Part shown: piece after piece, positions 45,148-53,932 of the stretch
How the letters are laid out: every line of letters starts with the position of its first letter
Position numbering within the stretch: position 1 is the first letter of the stretch
NCBI GenBank assembly: GCA_019352875.1
Contig: JAAAFW010000006.1
Coordinates: 451,743 to 515,742, forward strand
Source of the DNA: Pedobacter cryoconitis
Lineage (GTDB): Bacteria > Bacteroidota > Bacteroidia > Sphingobacteriales > Sphingobacteriaceae
Direction of reading: 5' to 3'
Length of the DNA: 64,000 nucleotides
Program-made: the position numbers and the translations under genes
Notes under the pieces: generated by a model
Told to the model about the DNA's origin: nothing
The model's input: the letters and a program-made list of their open reading frames with translations, nothing else
Databases searched by the model: none

Positions 45148-46722
45148 TCAGCTAAAACTTAACTTTTCTTCTTCCAGGTCAATAAATTGCAGGTGTTTAC
45201 GGACAATGTCTTCATCAAGTGCCACTTCCTCTTTATTCTTATTCAGCAGCCATAACCTTTGCTCGTTCAGGATATCAAGATAAACTACTTTACATTCTTC
45301 GGCCATCAATTCATTACCAGCTATGGCGCCACTGCTTTCCCATTTAAGAGCCATTTGCTGTAGCATAGGTTGATTTTTTAATTGCGAGCTGTAATTCGTC
45401 CGCAAATGAGTAAGTGCATGTTGTGCCAGTTGCTTACGGATACCGTGATAAACTTCTTCTTCCGGTAAAGTTTGATCCAGATTAGGAATTCCGATTTTCC
45501 TGATGAGGTAAGGTAAAGTTAACCCCTGCAATAACAAGGTGACCAGAATAACAATAAAAGTGATAAAAAGGATTAGGTTGCGCTGCGGAAAGGGGCTTCC
45601 ATCAGCTAAATGTACCGGTATTGACAACGCTGCTGCCAGCGAGACTACCCCTCGCATCCCCGTCCATCCAAGAATGAATGGTACTTTGTATCCAGGGTTT
45701 CTGTTGTCAGCGACAGTAATAAACCTGCTGGCTATCAAAGTAATGACCACCGCGCCATATGCAGATAAAATTCTTCCAACAATCAGCACTGCGGTAATAA
45801 GCAGGCCGTAACCCATGGCGGAGGAAATACTGACGCCTTCCAGACCGGATACGATCTCCGGTAGATCGAGACCTATAAGCATGAATACCAGTCCGTTTAG
45901 AACAAAGCAGAAGCTTTCCCAGAAGTTTACGCCACGCAGGCGTGATGTGCTACTGAGAAAGAGATGCCTGTTATTAGATAATAAAAGGCCACCCGCAACT
46001 ACGGCAAGTACACCGGAGCTATGCAGCTCTTCCGCCGAGAGATACATGATATAGGGGGCTAGTATTGTTAATACAATATCTGTATTAACATCGGTAGGCA
46101 GATGTTTATGGATCTTCATAAAAACCCATCCTATTAACACACCGATACCCACACCGCCAACCAACATCCAGCTGAAGCTCAATGCGGCTTCCTGCCAGAC
46201 AAACTGGCCTGTTGCCACAGCAACTAACGCAAAGCGGAAAATAATTAATGACGAGGCATCATTTAGCAGACTTTCACCTTCCAGGATTGAAGACATCCTC
46301 TTGGGTATTTTTACGAATTTTAAGATCGCACCGGCACTTACTGCATCCGGTGGCGAAACGATACCACCCAGTAAAAAACCCAGAGCTAAAGAAAAACCGG
46401 GTATGAAATGATTTGCGACGAAGGCCACAGACATAGCCGAAAGAAATACCACAACAAAAGCAAAGCTGGTTATAATGCGTCTCCAACGCCACATTTCCTT
46501 CCAGGAGACTGCCCAGGCGGCTTCATAGAGTAGTGGGGGAAGAAAGATAAAAAAAATCAGTTCCGGATCTATATGCAGGGTTGGAATCCCGGGGATAAAG
46601 CTTATTGCTAGTCCGGCTACAACGAGCAGTACCGGATAGGCGACTTTTATTTTATTAGCCAGCATAATCAGTAATACAATGGCTAAAATTAAACTCAGGT
46701 AAAAAGGGAAATTTTCTAACAT
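45148..46722 (-). CDS. Na+/H+ antiporter, CPA1 family
   Basis: This 524-residue inner-membrane protein exchanges sodium for protons for pH and salt balance. About twelve helices span residues 5-420, with the CPA1 hallmarks LPPLLYEAAW, GGIVSPPDAVSAGAIL and EGESLLNDASSLIIFR (the paired ion-binding acidic residues) and LGWTGMRGVVSLAAAL. A cytoplasmic C-terminal tail of about 100 residues follows. This is the NhaP/YjcE-like group. It is a single gene, divergent from the sigma/anti-sigma cassette. Confidence 0.92.
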   Translation of the reverse strand: MLENFPFYLSLILAIVLLIMLANKIKVAYPVLLVVAGLAISFIPGIPTLHIDPELIFFIFLPPLLYEAAWAVSWKEMWRWRRIITSFAFVVVFLSAMSVAFVANHFIPGFSLALGFLLGGIVSPPDAVSAGAILKFVKIPKRMSSILEGESLLNDASSLIIFRFALVAVATGQFVWQEAALSFSWMLVGGVGIGVLIGWVFMKIHKHLPTDVNTDIVLTILAPYIMYLSAEELHSSGVLAVVAGGLLLSNNRHLFLSSTSRLRGVNFWESFCFVLNGLVFMLIGLDLPEIVSGLEGVSISSAMGYGLLITAVLIVGRILSAYGAVVITLIASRFITVADNRNPGYKVPFILGWTGMRGVVSLAAALSIPVHLADGSPFPQRNLILFITFIVILVTLLLQGLTLPYLIRKIGIPNLDQTLPEEEVYHGIRKQLAQHALTHLRTNYSSQLKNQPMLQQMALKWESSGAIAGNELMAEECKVVYLDILNEQRLWLLNKNKEEVALDEDIVRKHLQFIDLEEEKLSFS

Positions 46723-46908
46723 TATGCTGAGGTTATCATACTAAGTTAAGGTAGGAATTATTTTAATGTATTGAATAGAGCGATACCGGCTTATTCTTAC
46801 TATTTTAAAATGTTGTAAAAAACAATGCAACATTAATTCAAGTGCTGCGACTACCCTATATAAAACATATATTTTCAGGATTCTAACCGATAGATTATAA
46901 TATTATAA

Positions 46909-47469
46909 ATGCAGTCAATAGAGAAGGTAACTGATCAGACACTTATTGCCATGTGCCAGGCGGGTAACGACTCTGGGTTTACCGCATTATACAATAAGTA
47001 TGCGAAAGGGGTATATAACTCAATTACGCGTATTGTATCGCATACCGGGGAGGCCGAAGACATTCTGCAAGACACATTTTATACCGTATTTAACGATATG
47101 GGGAAGTTAACTGGCGTTTTGAGTTTTGAAGCATGGGTGAGAAGGATAGCGATTAACCGCTCGATATCACACTTGAGGAAGAAGAAGATACTGTTTTCAG
47201 ATTTAGAACATACTGAATTTGCAGATGAGAATGAATACAACATAGAAGAGGACGAATTATTCGATTGCCGGGTAGAAGATGTAAGAAGCTGTATTGAGCG
47301 CTTACCACCGGGTTATAAGACCATTCTGAATCTGTATTTATTTGAAAATATGCAGCATGAAGAGATTGCCGGCGTATTGGGAATATCCCATAGCACCGTA
47401 AGGACGCAGTATCACCGTGCAAAGAAAAAAATATATCTACTATTAAAAGACAAGTCATATTATGATTGA
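46909..47469 (+). CDS. ECF-type RNA polymerase sigma factor
   Basis: This 186-residue sigma factor has region 2 (MCQAGNDSGFTALYNKYAKG, EAEDILQDTFYTVF) and region 4 (LPPGYKTILNLYLFENMQHEEIAGVLGISHSTVRTQYHRAK). It overlaps the following anti-sigma gene by eight bases, the usual coupling of sigma and anti-sigma. It probably controls its own operon with the two DUF4097 proteins as an envelope-stress response. Confidence 0.92.
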   Translation: MQSIEKVTDQTLIAMCQAGNDSGFTALYNKYAKGVYNSITRIVSHTGEAEDILQDTFYTVFNDMGKLTGVLSFEAWVRRIAINRSISHLRKKKILFSDLEHTEFADENEYNIEEDELFDCRVEDVRSCIERLPPGYKTILNLYLFENMQHEEIAGVLGISHSTVRTQYHRAKKKIYLLLKDKSYYD

Positions 47470-48313
47470 TCCTATAAAAAAATTTGTAGAAGAAAACAGA
47501 GCAGAGTTTGATCACATGGAGCCACCTGCGCATGTACTTCAGCAAATCAAAAGCAGATTGAAGGACAGCAAGGAGCTACAGGAAGAGAAAAAGACTGTCC
47601 CATTCTTCAACCGGAAAATTTGGTTTGCAGCGGCGGCAGTTTTAATCGCTGTCAGTACAGTTTATATTTTTAATACGAACAGCACTGTCGAAGGCAATCT
47701 GGAGCAGATGGCCCATCAGAGCGCTCCAAAAGTTGATACAGAAAATACAGATCAACCTGGAGATTCTGGTTCGGCAGTTACGTTAAGCCAGTCCGACCTT
47801 GTTGCAGAACCCGGCGATGAGACTTTAAAACCCGCCAGAGTTGTAAAATCAGGCGGCGCTTCACCGCAGACCAGAGCAGCTAATATGCTGGCAAACCAAA
47901 ATAATAAACCTATTTCTCTTCCAAAAGATCTGTATGCACGTTTGGGCGACAGCAGTTCTGCGAGTGCCAGACTTGCTGCAGTATTAGCTATTGAAAAAGC
48001 TGGAGATGCTGATAGACACACATTGGATAGGCTGGCCAGAACTTTAAATAATGATGGAAACAGCAATGTACGTCTCGCAGCACTTGGTGTTATCGGGCAA
48101 CATGTAAATAACGAATACGCATCTTCCATTTTAGTCAGATCGTTATCGAGTCAGGAAGATCCAATGGTACAGTTAGAGCTAGTTGGGCTGCTGGGGAATC
48201 TTAAAAATACGAAAGTTGACGCCAGGCTAATTGCGCTGGCAGATGATCCTAAAACATTTAGTGCCGTTAAGGACCAGGCATATACATTACTACTTAATAA
48301 AAATAAAATTTAA
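47462..48313 (+). CDS. Membrane anti-sigma factor with periplasmic HEAT repeats
   Basis: This 283-residue protein has a cytoplasmic N-terminus IDPIKKFVEENRAEFDHMEP, which looks like Bacteroidota anti-sigma sigma-binding segments. One membrane helix follows (about residues 53-70, IWFAAAAVLIAVSTVYIF), then a disordered linker, and then HEAT-like repeats (about residues 165-280: SASARLAAVLAIEKAGDADR, SNVRLAALGVIGQHVNN, PMVQLELVGLLGNLKN). It overlaps the sigma gene. The helical repeats probably sense a periplasmic partner, perhaps the DUF4097 proteins encoded next. The anti-sigma role is inferred from layout. Confidence 0.75.
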   Translation: MIDPIKKFVEENRAEFDHMEPPAHVLQQIKSRLKDSKELQEEKKTVPFFNRKIWFAAAAVLIAVSTVYIFNTNSTVEGNLEQMAHQSAPKVDTENTDQPGDSGSAVTLSQSDLVAEPGDETLKPARVVKSGGASPQTRAANMLANQNNKPISLPKDLYARLGDSSSASARLAAVLAIEKAGDADRHTLDRLARTLNNDGNSNVRLAALGVIGQHVNNEYASSILVRSLSSQEDPMVQLELVGLLGNLKNTKVDARLIALADDPKTFSAVKDQAYTLLLNKNKI

Positions 48314-48324
48314 ACACACCTTAT

Positions 48325-49233
48325 ATGAAAAAGCAATTTATAATACTATTCACCTTATTAGCATTTAGTATCTCTGCCTGGGCGCAGAAAGAGTATAAGG
48401 TAGCCAAATCTTCAGGTCGTCTTAATCTGAATGTAACCGGAGCAGTTGTGGAAGGATATAATGGCAATGAAATCATATTCACTATTGTTAATGGGAGGGA
48501 AGAGCCTGTAGATGAGCGGGCTAAAGGACTTAAGCCACTCAGCGGATCTGGATTTACCGATAATACAGGTCTGGGATTAGATGTGAACCTCAACGGGCAG
48601 GATATTAACGTAAATTCAGTTGTTAAAAAACAAAATGGTATACTTCACATTAAAGTCCCTCAAAACGTGAAAATCTCATTTTCTAATAATAGCACCATGT
48701 ACAGCAGCGAACTTCTGCTGAGAAATTTGAAAAATGAAATTGAGGTGTCAGCAACACACAATAAAATTAAGCTGGAAAATAACAGTGGACCGATGAATAT
48801 TAAAGCGATTTATGGTTCGGTGGATGCGAGTTTCACCAATGAGGTTAAAGGACCAATATCTATCATATCTGTGTATGGTTTAGTAGATATTTCTATGCCT
48901 GCATCAACGAAAGCTAATATTGAGCTGGGCACATCATATGGTAAGCTCTTCGCTGCAGAAGACTTCAAGGTGGCAGTCGACAGAAACAGAGTCCAAAACA
49001 AAAATCAGAATCAGGGCGGCCGGGTAACCACGACAGGATTTACCGTAGTTACGGGACGTGCTAAAAGCAATACAGATAATACAACGGTTATCGTCTCCGA
49101 CGACGATACGGAAACCGTAGCTCTGAGAAGATCTGACAGTGCAGGAGAAAATATTAAAGGGACCATTAATGGCGGTGGTGTTGATTTGATCTTCAAATCA
49201 AATTATAATAATGTATACCTGAGACAGAAATAA
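48325..49233 (+). CDS. Exported DUF4097 (toast-rack-like) beta-helix protein
   Basis: This 302-residue protein has a signal peptide (MKKQFIILFTLLAFSISAWAQ) and a repetitive beta structure. Stacked strands carry motifs such as NLNVTGAVVEGYNGNEIIF, IEVSATHNKIKLENNSGPMN, IYGSVDASFTNEVKGP and VYGLVDISMPASTKANIE. This pattern fits DUF4097/DUF4098, domains linked to bacterial membrane-stress responses. Eleven bases separate it from the anti-sigma gene and eight from the next, similar protein. It is probably a periplasmic or outer-surface effector or sensor of the sigma cassette. Confidence 0.75.
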   Translation: MKKQFIILFTLLAFSISAWAQKEYKVAKSSGRLNLNVTGAVVEGYNGNEIIFTIVNGREEPVDERAKGLKPLSGSGFTDNTGLGLDVNLNGQDINVNSVVKKQNGILHIKVPQNVKISFSNNSTMYSSELLLRNLKNEIEVSATHNKIKLENNSGPMNIKAIYGSVDASFTNEVKGPISIISVYGLVDISMPASTKANIELGTSYGKLFAAEDFKVAVDRNRVQNKNQNQGGRVTTTGFTVVTGRAKSNTDNTTVIVSDDDTETVALRRSDSAGENIKGTINGGGVDLIFKSNYNNVYLRQK

Positions 49234-49241
49234 ACCGGCAT

Positions 49242-49970
49242 ATGAAACTTATGATCACAGGCTTGCTTTTAGCCATTATACCAGGTACTGCTTTTTCACA
49301 AAGTACTGTTAACAGGACTTATCCAGTTGCACCTGGTCAGAAAATAGAATTGAAATTTGACTATCCAAAGATTATTCATGTTAGCACCTGGGATAAGAAA
49401 GAAATTGGGGTAACAGCTTCTGTAAATATAAATGAGGGTAAAAGCGATGGTGCATTTACACTGTTGGAGAGCAGGAAGAACGGAAAAATATCAATCAGTA
49501 ATAAAATTGATCTGACACAGATTCCCGACGCTTATTATGTGGTTGAGGATGGCAAGAAAACTCGTATGAGCGGTAAAGCAGAATTAGATACCTACCGGAA
49601 GAATCATCCCGGCGCTGGTGCCAGTTATCAGCAAAAGGACATGACAATCACCATTGAGGTAAAATTGCCGGCTAATGCAAATGCAGATATCGTTTCAACC
49701 TATGGAATTGTGGAGCTTGAGAATTTAAACGGTAATATCAAAGTCGAAGCAATATATGGTGGAATAGACGCTTCCCTGAATGAGAAAAAGATAGGAGAAA
49801 TCAAATTGACCAACCGTTATGGTAAAATATTCAGCGACCTGAAATTGAAACCCACACAGCAGACCGAACAAAGCTTTTATACTTCTATAACTGCTTCTCC
49901 CGGAACCGGCTCTACTTACGACATCAGTTCTTCTTATGGTAATATCTATCTGAGAAAAGGAGTCAAATAA
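49242..49970 (+). CDS. Exported DUF4097-like protein, paralogue of the preceding one
   Basis: This 242-residue protein has a signal peptide (MKLMITGLLLAIIPGTAFSQ) and stacked-strand repeats (ADIVSTYGIVELENLNGNIK, EAIYGGIDASLNEKKIGEI, LTNRYGKIFSDLK, YDISSSYGNIYLRKG). The repeated YG-x-V/I pattern matches its neighbour, showing a tandem paralogous pair. It is the last gene of the four-gene cassette and is followed by a terminator. Confidence 0.72.
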   Translation: MKLMITGLLLAIIPGTAFSQSTVNRTYPVAPGQKIELKFDYPKIIHVSTWDKKEIGVTASVNINEGKSDGAFTLLESRKNGKISISNKIDLTQIPDAYYVVEDGKKTRMSGKAELDTYRKNHPGAGASYQQKDMTITIEVKLPANANADIVSTYGIVELENLNGNIKVEAIYGGIDASLNEKKIGEIKLTNRYGKIFSDLKLKPTQQTEQSFYTSITASPGTGSTYDISSSYGNIYLRKGVK

Positions 49971-49986
49971 TTACCACCGGGACATT

Positions 49987-50018
49987 AAAGAGCTGATATG
50001 ATGATCAGCTCTTTTTTT
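49987..50018 (+). terminator. Terminator of the sigma/DUF4097 cassette
   Basis: AAAGAGCTGAT pairs with ATCAGCTCTTT, followed by seven T in all, 17 bases after the last stop codon. Confidence 0.9.
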
Positions 50019-50250
50019 ATGTGCTTTTGAAATTTTCATGAGAGATCTTTCACCATATATAGCACTTCCACGGGAGAAAATGAGGATATAGACCTTCTGA
50101 TCAGGCCGGTTTTAATAAATTAAATCGCTGATATCTAGAGGCGATTAAATAAGTAGAGATGTTTTTTTACGCTGGATTTTGCATAATGTATTTTATTTCT
50201 AATCTTAGCTAACCCAAACAAGAGAACCTGCGGGTTCCGCTGTTAATTAG

Positions 50251-50325
50251 GGGAGATTAGCTCAGCTGGTTTAGAGCACTACCTCGACAAGGTAGGGGTC
50301 GCTGGTTCGAACCCAGTATCTCCCA
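50251..50325 (+). tRNA. tRNA-Val (GAC)
   Basis: The acceptor stem GGGAGAT / ATCTCCC, D-arm GCTCAGCTGGTTTAGAGC, anticodon arm CTACC-TCGACAA-GGTAG and T-arm CTGGTTCGAACCCAG are all complete. The anticodon at 50286-50288 is GAC (valine). Position 33 is C instead of the near-universal U. CCA is not encoded. Confidence 0.93.
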
Positions 50326-50326
50326 C

Positions 50327-50358
50327 AAACCCTCTTTACAGCCCGTAAAGAGGGTTTT
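50327..50358 (+). terminator. Terminator after tRNA-Val
   Basis: AAACCCTCTTTAC pairs with GTAAAGAGGGTTT over 13 positions with a short loop and is followed by T-rich sequence. Confidence 0.9.
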
Positions 50359-50429
50359 ATTTTTCTTCCTGAATATTTTCAGTCTTAATGGTAGTTTGAA
50401 GGCTATTTTATGGTTCGAGCCAGTGTCAA

Positions 50430-50804
50430 CTAAAGTGGCTGCCACTCACCTCGCCAATCATAGAGTGGGGCGGTTGTAGCATACTCACGCAGATACAAGA
50501 TCTTTCCCTCATGCAGCTTCGCGATGGTAGCACCGTCAAAGCTCTTTTCTCTGCCGCGCCAAGTGTAGTGGAATCTCCATTCTGCAGTTTCCACATCCCC
50601 CAGCGACTGCATATCTTGGATTGTCCAGTCGAGGACGCGACCGTTCTCGGCGAACCACGCCGCAAGCCAGACTTTCACCCAGGCGTGGCCGTGGTAAACC
50701 GGTCCGAAGCTCTCAGTGACGACACAATCCGGAGTGAGCGTTGCAAGGATTGCGTTCGCGTCGTGCATGCGCCAGCCGGCGATATATTGCTCTATTAATG
50801 TCAT
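50430..50804 (-). CDS. NTF2-like/SnoaL-like small protein, GC-rich
   Basis: This protein of about 124 residues has the cone-shaped NTF2-like fold: MTLIEQYIAGWRMHDANAIL, the pocket strand CVVTESFGPVYHG, VKVWLAAWFAENGRVLDW and EWRFHYTWRGREKSFDGA. The start at 50804 is chosen because residues encoded upstream are low-complexity and untypical. Its codons are visibly more GC-rich than everything around it (for example in 50640-50790), suggesting acquisition from another lineage. Ligand and reaction are unknown. Confidence 0.75.
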   Translation of the reverse strand: MTLIEQYIAGWRMHDANAILATLTPDCVVTESFGPVYHGHAWVKVWLAAWFAENGRVLDWTIQDMQSLGDVETAEWRFHYTWRGREKSFDGATIAKLHEGKILYLREYATTAPLYDWRGEWQPL

Positions 50805-51165
50805 CGGTATAAGAGCCTTGATGTTGGTCGTTTCTGATTGTTCAATAATAAACTGCTTGGTTTTTTTTCTTTTTTCTTCACTGCTGATTTGGATGATTCG
50901 AATATAAACCACATGTCTTATTTATACAATAGATTTTAAGTTTAACACGAGCTTGACAATGTGGAGTTAAGATGTGCCATTAATTTATATCCTGAACCTC
51001 GTAAAATAGTTTTTTGAATATCAATGTCTCATGTGTTAGCATTCACCCGTGCAATAGATTCCTAACCAGATACAATTGCGATTTTGGTAAAGTCAGTTGT
51101 GGTTTTAAGGTATTGAACGGATATGGAACCAAAGTTATCATTAACTGAACCAAAAACTGAAAAAA

Positions 51166-51717
51166 TTAGGAAACAATAGCGCAAACATCTTCCCGTAAAA
51201 TCCAATCATTACCTGTCTTTTTATAAATGAGAACGCTTCCTTGTCCACATCGCCCACCACAATAGAAGTATTTTTTCAAAATGGCATAGTCATGATTTTT
51301 AGAGAAAATAGGTTTTGAAATAACATAAAATGTTTTGTCAAGTTTTTCTTCTTCATTGCTTGTCGCAACTTCCTTAGTAATGGAATTGAATTCCTGGCTG
51401 TTTAATATCTTTACTGACTCAACATCAATCAAGTCTTTTGACCAAACTATGCTATCAGTTTCCTGTGCTTGAAACGTTTCTTCAGTTGGAATTTCAAATT
51501 TATATTTATTTAATATTTCAGTTAGGCAATCTCTATTTATAGGTCCGTATGAAGACTCTGAAATTTGTATTATTCTTTTCGAATCAATAGATTTTAAATA
51601 CGTGTTCACTAGTGATTTAGTTAACTCATTGCGTTCTTCTGACGAATTTGGATTACCGCCACATCCAATTAATAGATGGGTTAGCCATACAAGTGCTATA
51701 TGTTTAATATTTAACAT
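51166..51717 (-). CDS. Uncharacterised lipoprotein
   Basis: This 183-residue protein has a lipoprotein signal and lipobox LIGCGG. The mature part is mixed alpha/beta, with a C-terminal segment containing FYCGGRCGQGSVLIYKKTG that may bind metal or form a disulfide. No family is recognised. It is a single AT-rich gene between the tRNA and the prophage regulators. Confidence 0.6.
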   Translation of the reverse strand: MLNIKHIALVWLTHLLIGCGGNPNSSEERNELTKSLVNTYLKSIDSKRIIQISESSYGPINRDCLTEILNKYKFEIPTEETFQAQETDSIVWSKDLIDVESVKILNSQEFNSITKEVATSNEEEKLDKTFYVISKPIFSKNHDYAILKKYFYCGGRCGQGSVLIYKKTGNDWILREDVCAIVS

Positions 51718-51855
51718 TTTTTTATTTACGACTTTATTGCAAGCGTGTAATTAATCTTCCTTGTTATAAAATTCAGCTTGACGTATACGACCTTAATATA
51801 ATGTTGTTTCTCAAAATAAAGGCACTAACATCAAATTTCTGAGCGTTATATAAGC

Positions 51856-52053
51856 ATGGAGAAATATGATATCAGTTGGCTAAACAAAATACAGACTTAT
51901 CCTAAATGTCCAAAGTGTGGTAAAGGAGAGTTGACCAATAGAATTCCACAGTCTGCTTTTTATAAGCACATAATTTTTTGGCAAGAATATAAGAGGTATG
52001 AATGTCATTCCTGTAATATAAAAATACACATTAAGCAGAGTGACTTGAATTGA
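51856..52053 (+). CDS. Small zinc-ribbon protein
   Basis: This 65-residue protein has CPKCGKGEL (about residues 19-27) and CHSCNIKI (about 51-58), two CxxC pairs that form one zinc ribbon around an aromatic basic middle part. Function is unknown. It converges on another small zinc-ribbon gene. Confidence 0.6.
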   Translation: MEKYDISWLNKIQTYPKCPKCGKGELTNRIPQSAFYKHIIFWQEYKRYECHSCNIKIHIKQSDLN

Positions 52054-52058
52054 TCAAC

Positions 52059-52280
52059 TTATGGCCGCACGATGCTATCAATTATCAACTGTAAATTGCC
52101 GGATTCCCGGGCATAGTAAAGAAGGGTAAATACTAACCCGAATGCTAATACTATGTACATCCGGCGTTTAGCTTCCGCTTCCTGCTTTTTTATTTTGGCA
52201 ATTGGCCGGTTACACCCAACGCATATTTTGGCAAGCCGGCTGTTATAGGCCGGACAATCTGGACATTTTAAAAGGGTCAT
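52059..52280 (-). CDS. Small zinc-ribbon membrane protein
   Basis: This 73-residue protein has CPDCPAYNSR and CVGCNRP (zinc ribbon, residues 5-24), a charged linker and one membrane helix (MYIVLAFGLVFTLLYYA), with a short periplasmic tail. Function is unknown. Its stop lies five bases from that of the convergent zinc-ribbon gene. Confidence 0.6.
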   Translation of the reverse strand: MTLLKCPDCPAYNSRLAKICVGCNRPIAKIKKQEAEAKRRMYIVLAFGLVFTLLYYARESGNLQLIIDSIVRP

Positions 52281-52504
52281 AATATTTGGTCTACAATCAA
52301 ATTTAAAAATAATTTATAAAATGAACGACCGGGATATGGTAAAATAGTGAGAAATTCCTGTCATTCGTATACTTCACAAGTAAATTGATGATTTCAGATT
52401 TATCGGCTAAATACCGGCCAAACAAAAAAATATAGGCAAGTCCGTTCATTTTAATCTAAAGAGCCCGAGAACTTCCTGGGAAACAAGCCTCTTTTTTTTA
52501 TTCT

Positions 52505-52957
52505 TTACTTTTGCTGATCTGCGATAAATTTTTGTTGTTGCTCAATGAACTTTTCCATTCGGTTGATAAAAAAAGTTTCATTAGCCTGAGATATCAAAAC
52601 TGTTCGTTCCAGAGTAGCCAATTTTCCTTCAAGAGTTTCAATTGCCTGAGTTAGTTCTTTAATTGATTTGCCTAGCAGGCCACCTTGTGCTTTAATAGGG
52701 GCGGAGGTCCAGGTACCCGTACCCGTTGTTAGCCATTCGGTATTTAAATTGTATTTTTCAATTAAAACTTTTGTTAATTTAAAGTCTACGCTTCTTTTTG
52801 CAGATTCAATCTGGGATAACCAACCCTGAGTAAAACCGAGTTCCTTCGCAGCTTCAGTTTGGTTTGTGCTAATAAACTTCTTCCTGAACAAACCGAATCT
52901 GTTAGCTATACCCTTATCAAACTTTGGCTCCTTAGTTAGTACTCCCTGGGCTCTCAT
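52505..52957 (-). CDS. Phage-type XRE helix-turn-helix regulator with coiled-coil tail
   Basis: This 150-residue DNA-binding protein has an XRE domain at about residues 18-75 (TEAAKELGFTQGWLSQIESA, typical helix 2-3, and NLNTEWLTTGTG), and a C-terminal coiled coil (about 95-150, IKELTQAIETLEGKLATLER) for oligomerisation. It lies leftward behind the S24 repressor gene, 78 bases away. An imperfect TTACAATTGTAA-type palindrome lies just upstream of it, and two better copies lie further right near tail genes. It may therefore be their regulator. Confidence 0.8.
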   Translation of the reverse strand: MRAQGVLTKEPKFDKGIANRFGLFRKKFISTNQTEAAKELGFTQGWLSQIESAKRSVDFKLTKVLIEKYNLNTEWLTTGTGTWTSAPIKAQGGLLGKSIKELTQAIETLEGKLATLERTVLISQANETFFINRMEKFIEQQQKFIADQQK

Positions 52958-52967
52958 ATATTATTAG

Positions 52968-52983
52968 AATTACAGTTGTTATT
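52968..52983. promoter_or_regulatory. Candidate operator, imperfect copy
   Basis: AATTACAGTTGTTATT differs at two positions of the central 12 from the perfect palindrome TTACAATTGTAA found at 58488-58499. It sits just upstream of the HTH regulator start. Confidence 0.35.
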
Positions 52984-53035
52984 GTTTTCTTGGCTAAGAC
53001 CTTTAATGTGATTTAGTTACATTATTTCACGCTAA

Positions 53036-53797
53036 TTAGTATTGTCTTTTATTTACTACCTGTACGATATTGAATATTTGTTCGACATCATCCAGAAATA
53101 AGACCTGGTCCGGGTAATTCTTTTTATCCGGATTTAGTGAGTGGATAGTTATGTATCCATTCTCAACGTCATGATGAATTATTTTCTTAATCAAAATACC
53201 TTCGGTTTTATGTACTACTACCCATGCATCGTAATTATGCGTATGCAGTTTGTAACGCCATTGATGTTTAGATAATTCTCGGCCTATTGCAATTGATCCG
53301 TCGAAAATACTTTCTCTAAAATGGTTTGGGTCTAGTGTGGTCATACTATCTCCTTTAACTTCGAAGGCTAAATAATGACCTTTATGTTGTTTGAATACGT
53401 CAATAGAAATATAATTCAGGTCCTCGTAAAATTCATTATCCTGGTACCCCCTGAGATAGCCGGCGTACGCTTTAAAAGGGATTACTGGTACACGCATTCG
53501 CAAAGTGCCATCGGGAAGTTCTTCAAACCGGCTACCGTCATTGTCATAATCGTTTGGGTCTGCCGAAAGGTGCAGCGGTTTCGCCTCTATTTTGGGTTTT
53601 TCCATAGATAGTGCAAAAACCTCGTTTTCTGTAACATTGAATTTTGTAAGTATATTATTTACAGTTTCCCTGGTTAGGTTACTACTCCCATAGTATTGGT
53701 ATATAGTTTGTCGGGTAACACCAAGAATTTCCGCGGCTTTTACTGCAGATATCTTGTGTTTAGACAAAAATGTTTTGAATTTTTCTCCTTGATACAC
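53036..53797 (-). CDS. Phage repressor, XRE plus S24 (LexA/CI-like) self-cleaving type
   Basis: This 253-residue repressor has an N-terminal HTH (residues 5-62, AVKAAEILGVTRQTIYQYYG) and a linker with the probable cleavage pair Ala-Gly in FKAYAGYL (about residue 114). An S24 peptidase domain follows, with serine in EVKGDSMTT and lysine in the GILIKKIIHH segment. Such repressors keep a prophage silent and are cleaved on RecA activation. It is divergent from the early operon, and operators fitting a dimer lie in the gap. Confidence 0.88.
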   Translation of the reverse strand: MYQGEKFKTFLSKHKISAVKAAEILGVTRQTIYQYYGSSNLTRETVNNILTKFNVTENEVFALSMEKPKIEAKPLHLSADPNDYDNDGSRFEELPDGTLRMRVPVIPFKAYAGYLRGYQDNEFYEDLNYISIDVFKQHKGHYLAFEVKGDSMTTLDPNHFRESIFDGSIAIGRELSKHQWRYKLHTHNYDAWVVVHKTEGILIKKIIHHDVENGYITIHSLNPDKKNYPDQVLFLDDVEQIFNIVQVVNKRQY

Positions 53798-53839
53798 AGT
53801 TATTTAAAATAAAGTTACTTACAATAAACTTCTTTTTTA

Positions 53840-53880
53840 TTGACAATGTCAGCAATATATTTACATTTGTATTGTACAAT
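53840..53880 (+). promoter_or_regulatory. Rightward early promoter with two overlapping operators
   Basis: A TTG at 53840-53842 and TACATTTG at 53862-53869 are 19 bases apart, an excellent Bacteroidota promoter. The inverted repeat TGACA-A-TGTCA (53841-53851) covers the -33 element and the palindrome ATTGTACAAT (53871-53880) covers the likely start site. These are natural sites for the divergent S24 repressor. Confidence 0.65.
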
Positions 53881-53932
53881 TAAACAAAGATAAATATAAT
53901 CAACCAATCAGAATACTCTTAATTCAAACCGA

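Noticed and set aside
50412..50430. GGTTCGAGCCAGTGTC downstream of tRNA-Val, resembling the tRNA T-arm
   Set aside because: Similarity to the tRNA end is only partial and stops before the acceptor stem, so it is not a convincing attachment-site duplicate.
52453..52500. Hairpin-like sequence with T8 near the end of the HTH regulator gene
   Set aside because: The T-run faces rightward while the gene ends leftward, and the stem has several mismatches; no firm call as terminator or attachment site.
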